DNA of 64,000 nucleotides, from positions 2,976,001 through 3,040,000 of the forward strand of contig NZ_CP163435.1 in NCBI RefSeq assembly GCF_041051975.1, given 5' to 3'. Shown in pieces: positions 38,072-47,026 of this stretch. The notes under the pieces were generated by a model that did no database searches, was not told the DNA's origin, and saw only the letters and a program-made list of their open reading frames with translations. How positions within the stretch are numbered: position 1 is the stretch's first letter; every line of letters begins with the position of its first letter. This DNA is from Streptomyces sp. R21. Lineage in GTDB: Bacteria > Actinomycetota > Actinomycetes > Streptomycetales > Streptomycetaceae. The translations under genes and the position numbers were made by a program.

Positions 38072-39085
38072 ATGGTCACCCTCGCCGAGGTCGCTCAGCA
38101 CGCCGGAGTCTCGGCGAGCACGGTGAGCTATGTCCTCAGCGGCAAGCGGTCCATCTCCGCGGGCACCCGACAGCGGGTCGAGCGGAGCATCCAGGAGCTG
38201 GGCTATCACCCCAACGCGGGCGCCCGGGCCCTGGCGAGCAGCCGGTCCAACATCATCGCGCTGATGGTTCCGCTCCGCACCGACATGTACGTCCCCGTGA
38301 TGATGGAGATCGCCATCGCGGTGGCCACGACCGCCCGCACCCACGGCTACGACGTGCTGCTGCTCACCGGCGAGGAGGGTCCCGACGCCGTGCGCCGCGT
38401 CACCGGCAGCGGGCTCGCCGACGGGATGATCCTGATGGACGTCGAACTCGACGACGAGCGGCTGCCGTTGCTGCGCGGCACCGACCAGCCGTCCGTGCTC
38501 ATCGGTCTGCCCGCCGACACCACCGGGCTGACCTGCGTCGACCTCGACTTCGGTGCGACGGGTGCGCTGTGCGCCGAACACCTGGCGATCCTCGGCCACC
38601 GTGACATCGCTGTCATCGGCGAGGCGCCCGCGGTGTACGAGCGGCACACCGGCTTCGCGGAGCGCACCCTCGACGGACTGCGGTCCCGCTCACGGGAGTT
38701 GGGCCTGCGTGTACTGCACCGCCCCTGCGAGGGCGGGTACGACGCGATGGCCGTCACGCTCGCCCGGGTCTTCGACGAGCGCCCGGGCACCTCGGGGTTC
38801 GTCGTGCAGAACGAGTCCGCGGTCGAGCCGCTGCTCGCGCTGCTGCGCCAGCAGGGCCGCGCCGTGCCCGAGGACGTCTCCGTGATCGCGATCTGCCCGG
38901 ACCAGGTCGCCACACAGGCCTCGGTGCGGCTCACCTCGGTCGCCATCCCCGCCCAGGAGATGGGACGGCATGCCGTGGAGCACCTGGTGGCCAAGCTCGA
39001 CGGGCGCGGCAAGGACGAAGTCGTGCTGATCGCACCCGAGTTGACGACGAGGGCGAGTTCGGGTCCGGCGCCGTCCGTGTCGTAG
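38072..39085 (+). CDS. LacI/GalR family transcriptional regulator of the xyloglucan locus
   Basis: A 337-aa repressor. Start ATG 38072, 6 nt after GGAG; an ATG at 38060 would add four residues. The N-terminal helix-turn-helix and hinge are clear: VTLAEVAQHAGVSASTVSYVLSGKRSISAGTRQRV then ELGYHPNAGARALAS (the hinge helix that inserts in the central CG of the operator). The periplasmic-binding-protein-like effector domain follows (NIIALMVPLRTDMYVPVMMEI ... VAIPAQEMGRHAVEHLV). It is divergent from the dehydrogenase and 97 nt upstream of the GH31 gene, with two operator-like sites in front of it. The likely effector is a xyloglucan oligosaccharide or a sugar from it (inference). Confidence 0.9.
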   Translation: MVTLAEVAQHAGVSASTVSYVLSGKRSISAGTRQRVERSIQELGYHPNAGARALASSRSNIIALMVPLRTDMYVPVMMEIAIAVATTARTHGYDVLLLTGEEGPDAVRRVTGSGLADGMILMDVELDDERLPLLRGTDQPSVLIGLPADTTGLTCVDLDFGATGALCAEHLAILGHRDIAVIGEAPAVYERHTGFAERTLDGLRSRSRELGLRVLHRPCEGGYDAMAVTLARVFDERPGTSGFVVQNESAVEPLLALLRQQGRAVPEDVSVIAICPDQVATQASVRLTSVAIPAQEMGRHAVEHLVAKLDGRGKDEVVLIAPELTTRASSGPAPSVS

Positions 39086-39119
39086 ACCCGCTGCCCGTTC
39101 GCCCCGCACCTGCCCACCC

Positions 39120-39143
39120 GTACGTCCGTGCGTGCGGACGTAC
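39120..39143 (+). promoter_or_regulatory. Inverted repeat upstream of the GH31 gene
   Basis: GTACGTCCG (39120-39128) and CGGACGTAC (39135-39143) form perfect 9-bp arms with a 6-nt loop, 40 nt before the GH31 start. It may be an RNA hairpin, a weak attenuator or a binding site. It shares ACGTAC with the repeat at 37603-37629. Confidence 0.4.
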
Positions 39144-39182
39144 GTCCATTTCTCGCGCTGCACCCCTCCAGGAGCACCCCAC

Positions 39183-41234
39183 GTGAATCAGCCTGCCGAA
39201 AGTCAGCCTCCGCAGGGGGCCGTCAGCCTCGCCCAGTCCTCCCCGACCATCGGCACGTTCCGCGAGCGGGACGGCGCGCTGGAGTGGAGCGGCCGCCAGG
39301 AGACCGTCCGCATCGAGCCCTGGGGTCCCGACGCGGTCCGGGTCCGGGCGCGGCTCGGTGGCCCGCTCGTCGAGGGCCTGCCCGGCGCGCTCCTCGACGA
39401 CGCGCCGGCCACCGCGGCCACCGTCAAGATCGAGGGCGGCGAAGGGACGCTGACCGTCGGCGCGCTCACCGTCGAGGTCAGCGCCGAGGGCCTCATACGG
39501 TTCGTGCGCACCGACGACGGCACGGAACTCCTCACCGAGGCACGCGCCCACTTCTGGTGGCCGGGCCCCCGTCTGTACACGCCGGTCGGAAACGGTCACC
39601 ACCGCCTGGAGCAGCGCTTCGCCGCCTACGAGGGCGAGAAGCTGTTCGGCCTCGGCCAGCACCAGCACGGCCGCCTCGACCAGAAGGGCACCGTCCTCGA
39701 CCTGGTCCAGCGCAACGCCGAGGTGAGCATCCCGGTCCTCACCTCCAGCCGCGGCTACACCCTGCTGTGGAACAGCCCGGCGATCGGCCGTGTGGAGCTG
39801 GCGGACAACGGAACGCGCTGGGTGGCGGACTCGGCGCGCCAGATCGATTACTGGATCACCGCGGGCGCCCCGGCCGACGGTCAGCGCCGCTACAGCGCGG
39901 TGACCGGCCGCACTCCGATGCTGCCGGAGTGGGCGGCGGGCTTCTGGCAGTGCAAGCTGCGCTATCGCACGCAGGACGAACTCCTCGCCGTGGCACGGGA
40001 GTACAAGCGGCGCGGCCTGCCCCTCTCCGCCATCGTCTGCGACTTCTTCCACTGGACGCACCTGGGCGAGTGGAAGTTCGACCCGGCGGAGTGGCCCGAC
40101 CCGGCAGCGATGCAGGCCGAGTTGCGGGAACTCGGCGTCAAGCTCGTGATCTCCGTCTGGCCGTCCGTGTCGCCGCTCTCCGAGAACCACCAACTCATGG
40201 AGCAGCGGGGCTACTTCATCGGCACGCAGTACGGCCCGATGGCGCACGCCGACTGGCCCGACAAGGAGGTCGCCTCGACCGTCCAGGTCGCCTTCTACGA
40301 CGCCACGAACCCCGAGGCCCGCGAGTTCATGTGGTCGAAGGTCCGCGACAACTACCTGCAGCCGTACGGGATCGACGCCTTCTGGCTGGACGCCTGCGAG
40401 CCCGAGCTGAAGCCCGGCTTCCAGGAGAACCTGCGCTACTGGGCGGGTCCCGGCCTGGAGGTCGGCAACATGTACCCGCGCGAGAACGCCCGCACCTTCT
40501 ACGAGGGCATGCTCGCCGAGGGCGAGAGCGAGGTCGTCAGCCTCAACCGCTCGGCGTGGGCGGGCAGTCAGCGCTACGGCGCCGCCCTGTGGTCCGGCGA
40601 CATCGGCACCGACTTCGCGACGCTGCGCCGCCAGATCGCGGCGGGCCTCAACACCGCGCTGTCCGGCATCCCCTGGTGGAACACCGACATCGGCGGCTTC
40701 CACGGCGGCGACCCGGACGACCCGGCGTACCGCGAGGTGATGGTCCGCTGGTTCCAGTTCGGCGCGCTGTCCCCGCTGATGCGCCTGCACGGCTTCCGCG
40801 ACCCCGGCATGCCGCTCGGCCCGGAGATGACCGGCGGCCCCAACGAGGTCTGGTCGTACGGCGAGGAGGCCGGCGCGATCCTGGAGAAGTACCTGCGGCT
40901 GCGCGAGCGCCTGAAGCCGTACGTCCTGGACGTGATGCGCGAGGCCCACGAGGAGGGCCTGCCGGTGATGCGCCCGCTGTTCCTGGAGTTCCCCGGCGAC
41001 CAGGCGGCCTGGTCGGTGGACGACGCGTATCTGTTCGGCCGGGACCTCCTGGTGGCCCCCGTGCTGACGGCGGGCGCCACGGCCCGCACGACCTACCTCC
41101 CGGCGGGCGCCCGCTGGACGGACGCGTGGACCGGGACGTCGTACGACGGAGGCACGACCGTCACGGTCGAGGCCCCGCTGGACCGCATCCCGCTGTTCCT
41201 GCGGGACGGGGCACGGCTGCCCGTGGTGGAGTAG
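39183..41234 (+). CDS. GH31 family alpha-xylosidase/alpha-glucosidase-type enzyme
   Basis: A 683-aa protein, start GTG 39183 with AGGAG at 39170-39174. No signal peptide, so it is likely cytoplasmic. An N-terminal beta-sandwich (RIEPWGPDAVRVRARLGG) precedes the barrel. The nucleophile motif is DAFWLDACEPE (Asp403) and the proton-donor motif WSGDIGTDF (Asp473); PWWNTDIGGFHGG follows. It is close to the retaining GH31 enzymes that release alpha-linked xylose or glucose; in this locus, alpha-xylosidase acting on imported xyloglucan oligosaccharides is the best reading. It follows the LacI gene on the same strand and ends at a strong terminator. Confidence 0.85.
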   Translation: MNQPAESQPPQGAVSLAQSSPTIGTFRERDGALEWSGRQETVRIEPWGPDAVRVRARLGGPLVEGLPGALLDDAPATAATVKIEGGEGTLTVGALTVEVSAEGLIRFVRTDDGTELLTEARAHFWWPGPRLYTPVGNGHHRLEQRFAAYEGEKLFGLGQHQHGRLDQKGTVLDLVQRNAEVSIPVLTSSRGYTLLWNSPAIGRVELADNGTRWVADSARQIDYWITAGAPADGQRRYSAVTGRTPMLPEWAAGFWQCKLRYRTQDELLAVAREYKRRGLPLSAIVCDFFHWTHLGEWKFDPAEWPDPAAMQAELRELGVKLVISVWPSVSPLSENHQLMEQRGYFIGTQYGPMAHADWPDKEVASTVQVAFYDATNPEAREFMWSKVRDNYLQPYGIDAFWLDACEPELKPGFQENLRYWAGPGLEVGNMYPRENARTFYEGMLAEGESEVVSLNRSAWAGSQRYGAALWSGDIGTDFATLRRQIAAGLNTALSGIPWWNTDIGGFHGGDPDDPAYREVMVRWFQFGALSPLMRLHGFRDPGMPLGPEMTGGPNEVWSYGEEAGAILEKYLRLRERLKPYVLDVMREAHEEGLPVMRPLFLEFPGDQAAWSVDDAYLFGRDLLVAPVLTAGATARTTYLPAGARWTDAWTGTSYDGGTTVTVEAPLDRIPLFLRDGARLPVVE

Positions 41235-41251
41235 CCGCCCCTGCGCGCAGG

Positions 41252-41286
41252 TGCGGCCGGTCCCACCAGGGGAGGGACCGGCCGCA
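41252..41286. terminator. Bidirectional terminator between GH31 and the chorismate mutase
   Basis: TGCGGCCGGTCCC (41252-41264) pairs perfectly with GGGACCGGCCGCA (41274-41286), 13 bp with a 9-nt loop, between convergent genes. Confidence 0.8.
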
Positions 41287-41295
41287 TACCTCTGC

Positions 41296-41904
41296 TCAGC
41301 CCCGGCAGACCGAGGGCAGGGAGCGGACCAGGGCGGTGGTGTGCAGGAGGTCCGGGTGGCTCTCGTAGCCGACTCGGACGACGGCGAGGGCCAGTTCCGG
41401 CCGGCAGGACGGGACGGCGCGCTCGGGGGTCGAGACGGCCAGGGCCTGGACGAGGTCGGTGGTGATGCGGTTGATCCGCTGCCGTACGAGGTTGAGGTCC
41501 GGCTTGGTGGTCGGAGCCTCGGACGGATGCGCGGTCCAGCGCTTGAACAGCCCGCGCTGGACGAGCTTGTTGGCCTCGATCTGGTCGCGGAAGATCCGCC
41601 GGACCTCGTCGGGGTCGGCGCCGGCCTGCTGGGCCTGTGCGGCCGCGGAGTCGAGGACCTGCTGCTCGCGCGCGGGGTCGTCGATGGGGCCCTCGGTGCC
41701 CCACTTCGCGGCGGCCACCAGGTCGGCGGTGGCGAGGCGTTCGGCGGCGAGGGCGGCCACGGGGTACAGCGCGGTGGAAGCGGCGGCGGGGGGAGCGGGG
41801 GCCGCGGACGCGGCTGACGGTACGGCGAGCAAAGCCGCCGCGGCGAGGGCGGCCGCGGCGGTCAGGAGGTGACGGTGGGGGGTGACGGTTCGCATGGGTG
41901 CCAT
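41296..41904 (-). CDS. Secreted chorismate mutase (AroQ, gamma type)
   Basis: A 202-aa protein with a clear Sec signal (HLLTAAAALAAAALLAVPSAASA). The mature helical domain carries the AroQ pattern: RLATADLVAAAKWGTEGPIDDPAREQQVLD, then DPDEVRRIFRDQIEANKLVQRGLFKRW, with Lys/Arg and Gln/Glu residues of the active site. Two cysteines (PSCRPE and PSVCRG) probably form a disulfide. Secreted chorismate mutases are known from actinobacteria, but their external role is unclear. It sits between GH31 and GH12 without an obvious link to xyloglucan. An in-frame ATG at 41895 is an alternative start. Confidence 0.85.
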   Translation of the reverse strand: MAPMRTVTPHRHLLTAAAALAAAALLAVPSAASAAPAPPAAASTALYPVAALAAERLATADLVAAAKWGTEGPIDDPAREQQVLDSAAAQAQQAGADPDEVRRIFRDQIEANKLVQRGLFKRWTAHPSEAPTTKPDLNLVRQRINRITTDLVQALAVSTPERAVPSCRPELALAVVRVGYESHPDLLHTTALVRSLPSVCRG

Positions 41905-41970
41905 GAAACCCCATGCCGCCGGACGGACGGGGAGCCGTCCCGGCGACTGGCCGGAACGACTCCCCTTGCC

Positions 41971-42684
41971 TCAACTGCTGCTGACCGTCAGGTTGTTGGT
42001 GGTGAAGTCCGCGCCGCCGGACGACGACGTGATCTCGTAGCCGAACTGGACGTCACCGATGGTCTCGTTGCCGAACCAGCCCTTGGTGTCCTTGATCCAC
42101 TTCAGGATCGGCAGGACGTTCACCGTGCCCGAGGTCGAGTTGGAGGTGCGGATGAAGGAGAACACCGCGTTGGAGCCGTTGGTGCCCTTGTAGACGGTCC
42201 AGGTGTGGCCGCCGAGCGTCACGTTCCCCTGCGAGGTGCCGAGGGGGCCGACGGCTCCGGTCTTGTTGACCCAGAGCATGATCTCGTAGCGGTGGGCGGT
42301 GTCCCAGATGTCGTACGACGTGTTGTACGCGCCGGAGGACGGGACGGTGACGTTGTAGTTGCTGGAGAGCGAACCGAGCGAGGTGATCGACTTGTTGATC
42401 GCCTTCGTGGAGTTCGGGTACGACTTGATACCGCCGGTGTTCGGGTGGTTGGCCCAGACTCCCCAGTTGGTGCCGGAGTTGGCCCAGATGCACTGGCTGC
42501 CCGCGCCGGAGCCCCAGATGTTGTTGTAGAGGGTGTAGCCGTTCAGGTTGGTGCTGGCCCACTGGTCGCAGGAGGACCAGACGGCGGCCGAGGCGGGGGC
42601 GGAGGCGAGGCCGACCGTGGCGCCGAGGGCGAGTGCGGGAGCCAGCAGAGCCTTGGTCACCTTGCTCAACGTACGTGTTGCCAT
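41971..42684 (-). CDS. Secreted GH12 glucanase/xyloglucanase
   Basis: A 237-aa single-domain enzyme, start ATG 42684 with AAGGGA 5 nt upstream. Residues 1-34 are a Sec signal (ending ASAA). The GH12 beta-jelly roll is recognised by WSSCDQWASTNLNGYTLYNNIWGSG and the two catalytic motifs: YEIMLWVN (Glu134, nucleophile) and FGYEITSS (Glu217, acid/base). No carbohydrate-binding module. GH12 members cut beta-1,4-glucan or xyloglucan; in this locus it probably opens the polymer outside the cell. It follows the GH95 gene after 35 nt. Confidence 0.92.
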   Translation of the reverse strand: MATRTLSKVTKALLAPALALGATVGLASAPASAAVWSSCDQWASTNLNGYTLYNNIWGSGAGSQCIWANSGTNWGVWANHPNTGGIKSYPNSTKAINKSITSLGSLSSNYNVTVPSSGAYNTSYDIWDTAHRYEIMLWVNKTGAVGPLGTSQGNVTLGGHTWTVYKGTNGSNAVFSFIRTSNSTSGTVNVLPILKWIKDTKGWFGNETIGDVQFGYEITSSSGGADFTTNNLTVSSS

Positions 42685-42719
42685 GGTGTCCCTTCCATGG
42701 GTGGGGGGAAATGCGGGTG

Positions 42720-45038
42720 CTACTGCGGCCCCAGTTCGAGGACGCAGTCTTCTCCGGCGCGCAGGTCGAGCGTTCGCGCCCCGGAGGAAGTCCGGAGATC
42801 CACACGGCAGGTGCGGCCCGGTCGCACGACGGCTCTCGCGCCGCGCGGGTGCCAGGTCAGGTCGATCTCGGCGCCGAACCTCGTGCGCACACCGCTGAGC
42901 CGGCCCTGCGAGTGGGTGGCGGTGAGCGCGGGAAAGAGGACGAGCCGGTGGGGGGTCGACTGGACGAGGGTTTCGATGACGACCGCGGGCAGGGCGTGTG
43001 CCGCGTCCGCGTTGTAGACGTCGCGCCGCGGGTAGTGGGCGCTCATCAGCGAGGCGTGGAAGAAGTCGCCGCCCAGCACCTGGCCGAGGGCGTGGGCGAC
43101 CCGGTGGCCGTCGCGCAGCCGGGCCGCGACGAGGGCGTGGTGGAGATGGCCGTGCGCCGAGTCGTTCTCGGCACCGCGGAGTTGGAGTGCGCGATGGGCA
43201 GCCGCCGCGAGGCCCGGGGTGTCGTACGGATTGATCTCGTCGAGGGGCCACACCCCGTACAGGTGGCTGAGGTGCCGGTGGTCGTAGGTGTCGTCGAGGC
43301 CCGGCCAGGCCCATTCGGCGAGGGCCCCGTCGTGGTTGACCCGGTGCGACGGCAGCCTGTCGGCCAGGGCGCGCCATCGGTCGGCGTCGGGGCCCGGGTG
43401 GTAGTCGGCCGCGGTGAGCAGGGCGTGCCGGGCCGCGGAGAGGTCCATCGCTGCGTTGAGGGCACCCCAGCTTCCGTTCGCGGGGCGGTTCTCGGGCGAG
43501 TAGGACGGGACGACGACCACGTGTCCGTCGGGGTCGGTGCGGCAGAGGAAGTCCGCGTAGAAATCGGCGACTTCGGCGAGTACGGCGGCGAGCCGGGGGT
43601 CGCGTCCGCCGGGCGTCTCGTCGTGGTCGACGAGCGGTTTGAGCAGCCAGTCGGCGCCCGCCGTCCACAGGTGCAGCGGGTATTCGCGGCTGAAGTGGTA
43701 CGTGTGCCCGGACTCTCCGTCGGTGTGCGAGGGCGCGACGACACCCCGGGTACCGAAGATCGCACGGGCGTTGTCCCGCCAGTGGGCCAACTGGCCGTGC
43801 ACGAGGGCCGCGTGGGCTTCGGTGACCTCGGGGAGAGCGGCCGCGACCGCCGAGGCGGTCTGGAGGTTCAGGTTGGCGTTGGTGGTGAACGCGCCGGACC
43901 AGGCGGTGTTCCAGTCGCCGGTCCACAGGCCGGGCAGCCGGGGCGGGAGCATGCCGCTGGACGAGAGCAGGTGGTAGCGCCCGGCCGCGAAGAGCCGTTC
44001 CAGCAGGGCGGGGCTCTTGGGCCGTTCCAGCAACTCCGAGCCGGGCAGGGCGCGTTCGGTGGCATCGGCGCCGAGGGCGAGGGACACGCGGCGGTAGGCG
44101 GGGCGGTGCAGGGCGAGGTGGCGCTCCAGGAGGCAGGGGTACGGCTTCACACCGAGGGGCGGGTCCTCGCCGAGGGGCGGCTTCACACCGAGGGGCGGGT
44201 CCTCGCCGAGGGGCGGATCCTCACCCGGCGGGAACGGTGGGTCCGGCTGGTCCGGCGGGAGCAGCTCGCGAAGGGCCCGTGTCTCGGCGAGTACGTCCAG
44301 TTCGCCGGTGTGCCGTCGCACCCGTGTCAGCAGCAGCACCGACTCCGCGCCCGCGACGCGCACCCCTGGCGGAGCGAGCGTCGTTCTGCCGCCGGTGACC
44401 ACGACGAGGGTCACACCGGTGTACGCGCGGTCGCTGCCGGGGTAGCGGGCGCGCAGGGTCAGCATGGCCCCCTCGGAGGTGAGGGCCGAGCCATGGCCGA
44501 CGGCCAACTCCTGGGGAGCGCCCGGGAGTCGGTGATCGAGGGAGATGTCGACGTCCAGTCCCGGAGCCGTGACGTGCTGGACGATCACGTCGTCGGCGCG
44601 CGAGACGAAGACCTGGCTGCGCCACTCCCCGCACACCGCGTCGACTACCCCGGACTCGAAGTCCACCGAGCGGCGGTAGCGGTGCCACTGCCCCGACGGC
44701 CGCCCCAGCCGCACCTGGAAGGCGGGGTGGAAGGGCTGCACCCACTGCAACGCGCGTCCGTCCGTGAAGGATTCGGCGGCGGCCGTCTCCCCCGCGATCA
44801 GGCGGTCCTGGAGCGCCGCCAGTTGGCCGGCGAGGTGCGGCGGCCGGGCGTGCTCGCCGCCGTTGGGCCGTACGAGCGTGTGATGCGTCACGATGACGCG
44901 GTCATTGATCGGGTCGCCGAACACAAGAGCGCCGTGCCGCCCGTTGCCGCTCAGGAAGGCGTCCTCCCAGCGGTCGGCGGGGAGCGCCTCCCAGGTGGCG
45001 TGCGCGGGCCGGTCGGCCTGAGTGTCGTTCCCGCTCAT
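42720..45038 (-). CDS. GH95 family alpha-L-fucosidase
   Basis: A 772-aa enzyme without a signal peptide. The N-terminal beta-domain opening WEDAFLSGNGRHGALVFGDPINDRVIVTHHTLV is typical of GH95. The (alpha/alpha)6 barrel has GLWTGDWNTAWSGAFTTNANLNLQTA (the N-x-N site), PSYSPEN (Glu, about residue 514) and YNADAAHALPAVVIETL (Asp). GH95 inverts alpha-1,2-fucosyl linkages, as on xyloglucan side chains. A linker near residues 275-300 is built from tandem hexapeptide repeats. ATG 45038 overlaps the GH42 stop by 4 nt. Confidence 0.9.
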   Translation of the reverse strand: MSGNDTQADRPAHATWEALPADRWEDAFLSGNGRHGALVFGDPINDRVIVTHHTLVRPNGGEHARPPHLAGQLAALQDRLIAGETAAAESFTDGRALQWVQPFHPAFQVRLGRPSGQWHRYRRSVDFESGVVDAVCGEWRSQVFVSRADDVIVQHVTAPGLDVDISLDHRLPGAPQELAVGHGSALTSEGAMLTLRARYPGSDRAYTGVTLVVVTGGRTTLAPPGVRVAGAESVLLLTRVRRHTGELDVLAETRALRELLPPDQPDPPFPPGEDPPLGEDPPLGVKPPLGEDPPLGVKPYPCLLERHLALHRPAYRRVSLALGADATERALPGSELLERPKSPALLERLFAAGRYHLLSSSGMLPPRLPGLWTGDWNTAWSGAFTTNANLNLQTASAVAAALPEVTEAHAALVHGQLAHWRDNARAIFGTRGVVAPSHTDGESGHTYHFSREYPLHLWTAGADWLLKPLVDHDETPGGRDPRLAAVLAEVADFYADFLCRTDPDGHVVVVPSYSPENRPANGSWGALNAAMDLSAARHALLTAADYHPGPDADRWRALADRLPSHRVNHDGALAEWAWPGLDDTYDHRHLSHLYGVWPLDEINPYDTPGLAAAAHRALQLRGAENDSAHGHLHHALVAARLRDGHRVAHALGQVLGGDFFHASLMSAHYPRRDVYNADAAHALPAVVIETLVQSTPHRLVLFPALTATHSQGRLSGVRTRFGAEIDLTWHPRGARAVVRPGRTCRVDLRTSSGARTLDLRAGEDCVLELGPQ
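44143..44214 (-). repeat. Two exact 36-bp tandem repeats inside the GH95 gene
   Basis: The 36-bp unit at 44143-44178 repeats exactly at 44179-44214; each unit is two degenerate 18-bp halves. In frame it encodes alternating PPLGED and PPLGVK hexapeptides. The repeats preserve the frame and extend a surface linker between the N-terminal and barrel domains. Confidence 0.85.
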
Positions 45039-47026
45039 GGGCGCAGCACCGCCACGCCGTAGCGGTCGAGGGCGACCTCGCCGGTGACGGTTGCGCCCGT
45101 GAGCAGATCGTGGTGGGTCCCCGGCACCTCGACCGTCACCGGCTCGCGCCCGTGGTTGAGCAGGAACAGCAGGTCACCGCGCCGGACGGCCTCGACCCGG
45201 GCGGGCAGGCCGTCCAGCACGGGGCGTACCCCGGCCTCGGCAGCGACCGTGGCCAGAAGGTCGGTCAGTGCGCCCGGTTCGGGAAGCGTGGAGACATACC
45301 GCGCACGCCCCTTCCGCAACACCGCGGGCAGCCCGTCGAGTTCACCGCCCTTGTACACGGACTCGGTGACGGCGTCCGCGTCCGCTTCGATCTCCTCGGA
45401 CCACAGGGTCCCCCGGAACCCGTCGCACTCGGCGGTCTCCCCCGCGTCCAGCGGCCACCACTCGTGCAGGGTGCGGATGCCGAACAGCTTGCGCAGCCGG
45501 GGGTCGATGCCGCCCTCGCGCACCCGGTCGTCCTCGTCCGCGATCCCGGTGAGGAAGCCGCAGACGAGGGTGCCGCCGCCTTGTACGTACGCGACGAGGT
45601 TATCGATCGCCGCGTCCGTGAGCAGGTACAGCTGCGGTACGACGACGAGCCGGTACGCGGAGAGGTCGTGCTCGGGGTGGGCGAAGTCGGTGGTGAGATG
45701 GGCCTCCCAGAGGGCGCGGTGCCAGGCGCGCAGGACATCCGGGTAATCGGCCTCGCAGGAGAGCCGTCCGTCCTGGGCACCGGCCCACCAGGAGTTCCAC
45801 TCGTGCAGGATCGCGATGCCGGCACCGCTGTGCGTGCCCGTCACCTCCTCGCCGATACGGGCGAGTTCGGCACCCAGCTGCTTGACCTCCTGGAAGGTGC
45901 GGCCGTGCTCCCCGGCGTGACTGACCATGCCGGAGTGGAACTTCTCGGCGCCCTGCCGGGACTGGCGCCACTGGAAGTAGCAGACGGCGTCGGCGCCCCT
46001 GGCGACGGCCTGGAGGGACCAGAGGCGGTTGAGTCCGCGCGCCTTGGGGTGGTTGACGCCGCGCCAGTTGACCGGACCCGCCGCCTGTTCCATGAGCATC
46101 CACGGACCGCGCGCCTGAGAGCGCGTCAGATCCTGTACGAGTGCGCCGCCCTGGGCGCCGAAGGGGTCCCGCGGGTCCGGGTAGAGGTCGACGGAGACGA
46201 CGTCCTCGCGCTCCACCCACCGCCAGGCGTCCTGGCCCACCCACAGGGGCATGAAGTTGGTCGTGACCGGGATGTGCGGGGTGTGCCGGGCGACGATGTC
46301 GCGCTCCGCGAGGTAGCACTCCAGAAGCATGTCGGACGTGTAGCGCTTGAAGTCCAGCACCTGGGTCGGGTTCTTCATGTAGTGGGCGTGGCGCGGCGGC
46401 AGGACCTCGTGCCAGCCGTCGTAGCCCTGGCTCCAGAAAGCGGTGCCCCAGGCCTCGTTGAGGGCGTCGATGGTGCCGTACTTCTGCCGGAGCCACCGGC
46501 GGAAGGTGGCGGCGGCCTCGTCGCCCCAGTCGTAGGTGCAGTACTCGTTGTTGATGTGCCACATGGTGAGGGCGGGGTGGCTGCCGTAGCGGGCGGCCAG
46601 GTCCTCGGTGATGGCGGCGGCGTAGCGGCGGTAGGTGTCGCTGGAGTGCGAGAAGTGCTGGCGGCCGCCCCACCATTCGGTGCGGCCGTCCTCGTCGCGC
46701 GGCAGTGTCTCGGGGTGCAGGCGGCCCATGCAGGGCGGGGGCGAGGAGGTGGGGGTGGCGAGGACGACACCGATGCCGTTCGTGTGCATCAGGTCCATCA
46801 GCCGGTCCAGCCAGCCGAACTCACGTGCTCCCGGCCGGGGTTCGAGCTTCGCCCAGGAGAAGACGCCGAGCGTCACGGAGTTGACGCCGGCCTCCCTCAT
46901 GAGGCGGACGTCCTCGTGCCAGGTCTCCTCGGGCCACTGCTCGGGGTTGTAGTCGCCGCCGAAGAGGATGCGGCCGCGGGTGGCGTCGGCGAGGGTCGGA
47001 CGCCCGGGTTCCCTGGACTCGGGCAT
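45035..47026 (-). CDS. GH42 family beta-galactosidase
   Basis: A 663-aa cytoplasmic enzyme. The N-terminal barrel starts GRILFGGDYNPEQWPEETWHEDVRLM. The acid/base Glu161 is in WHINNEYCTYD, and the nucleophile Glu313 is in PWMLMEQAAG. A trimerisation domain and C-terminal beta-domain follow. It removes terminal beta-galactose, here most likely the beta-1,2-galactose of xyloglucan oligosaccharides. Its ATG (47026) shares one base with the TGA of the GH74 gene and its stop overlaps GH95, so three enzymes are translationally coupled. Confidence 0.93.
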   Translation of the reverse strand: MPESREPGRPTLADATRGRILFGGDYNPEQWPEETWHEDVRLMREAGVNSVTLGVFSWAKLEPRPGAREFGWLDRLMDLMHTNGIGVVLATPTSSPPPCMGRLHPETLPRDEDGRTEWWGGRQHFSHSSDTYRRYAAAITEDLAARYGSHPALTMWHINNEYCTYDWGDEAAATFRRWLRQKYGTIDALNEAWGTAFWSQGYDGWHEVLPPRHAHYMKNPTQVLDFKRYTSDMLLECYLAERDIVARHTPHIPVTTNFMPLWVGQDAWRWVEREDVVSVDLYPDPRDPFGAQGGALVQDLTRSQARGPWMLMEQAAGPVNWRGVNHPKARGLNRLWSLQAVARGADAVCYFQWRQSRQGAEKFHSGMVSHAGEHGRTFQEVKQLGAELARIGEEVTGTHSGAGIAILHEWNSWWAGAQDGRLSCEADYPDVLRAWHRALWEAHLTTDFAHPEHDLSAYRLVVVPQLYLLTDAAIDNLVAYVQGGGTLVCGFLTGIADEDDRVREGGIDPRLRKLFGIRTLHEWWPLDAGETAECDGFRGTLWSEEIEADADAVTESVYKGGELDGLPAVLRKGRARYVSTLPEPGALTDLLATVAAEAGVRPVLDGLPARVEAVRRGDLLFLLNHGREPVTVEVPGTHHDLLTGATVTGEVALDRYGVAVLRP

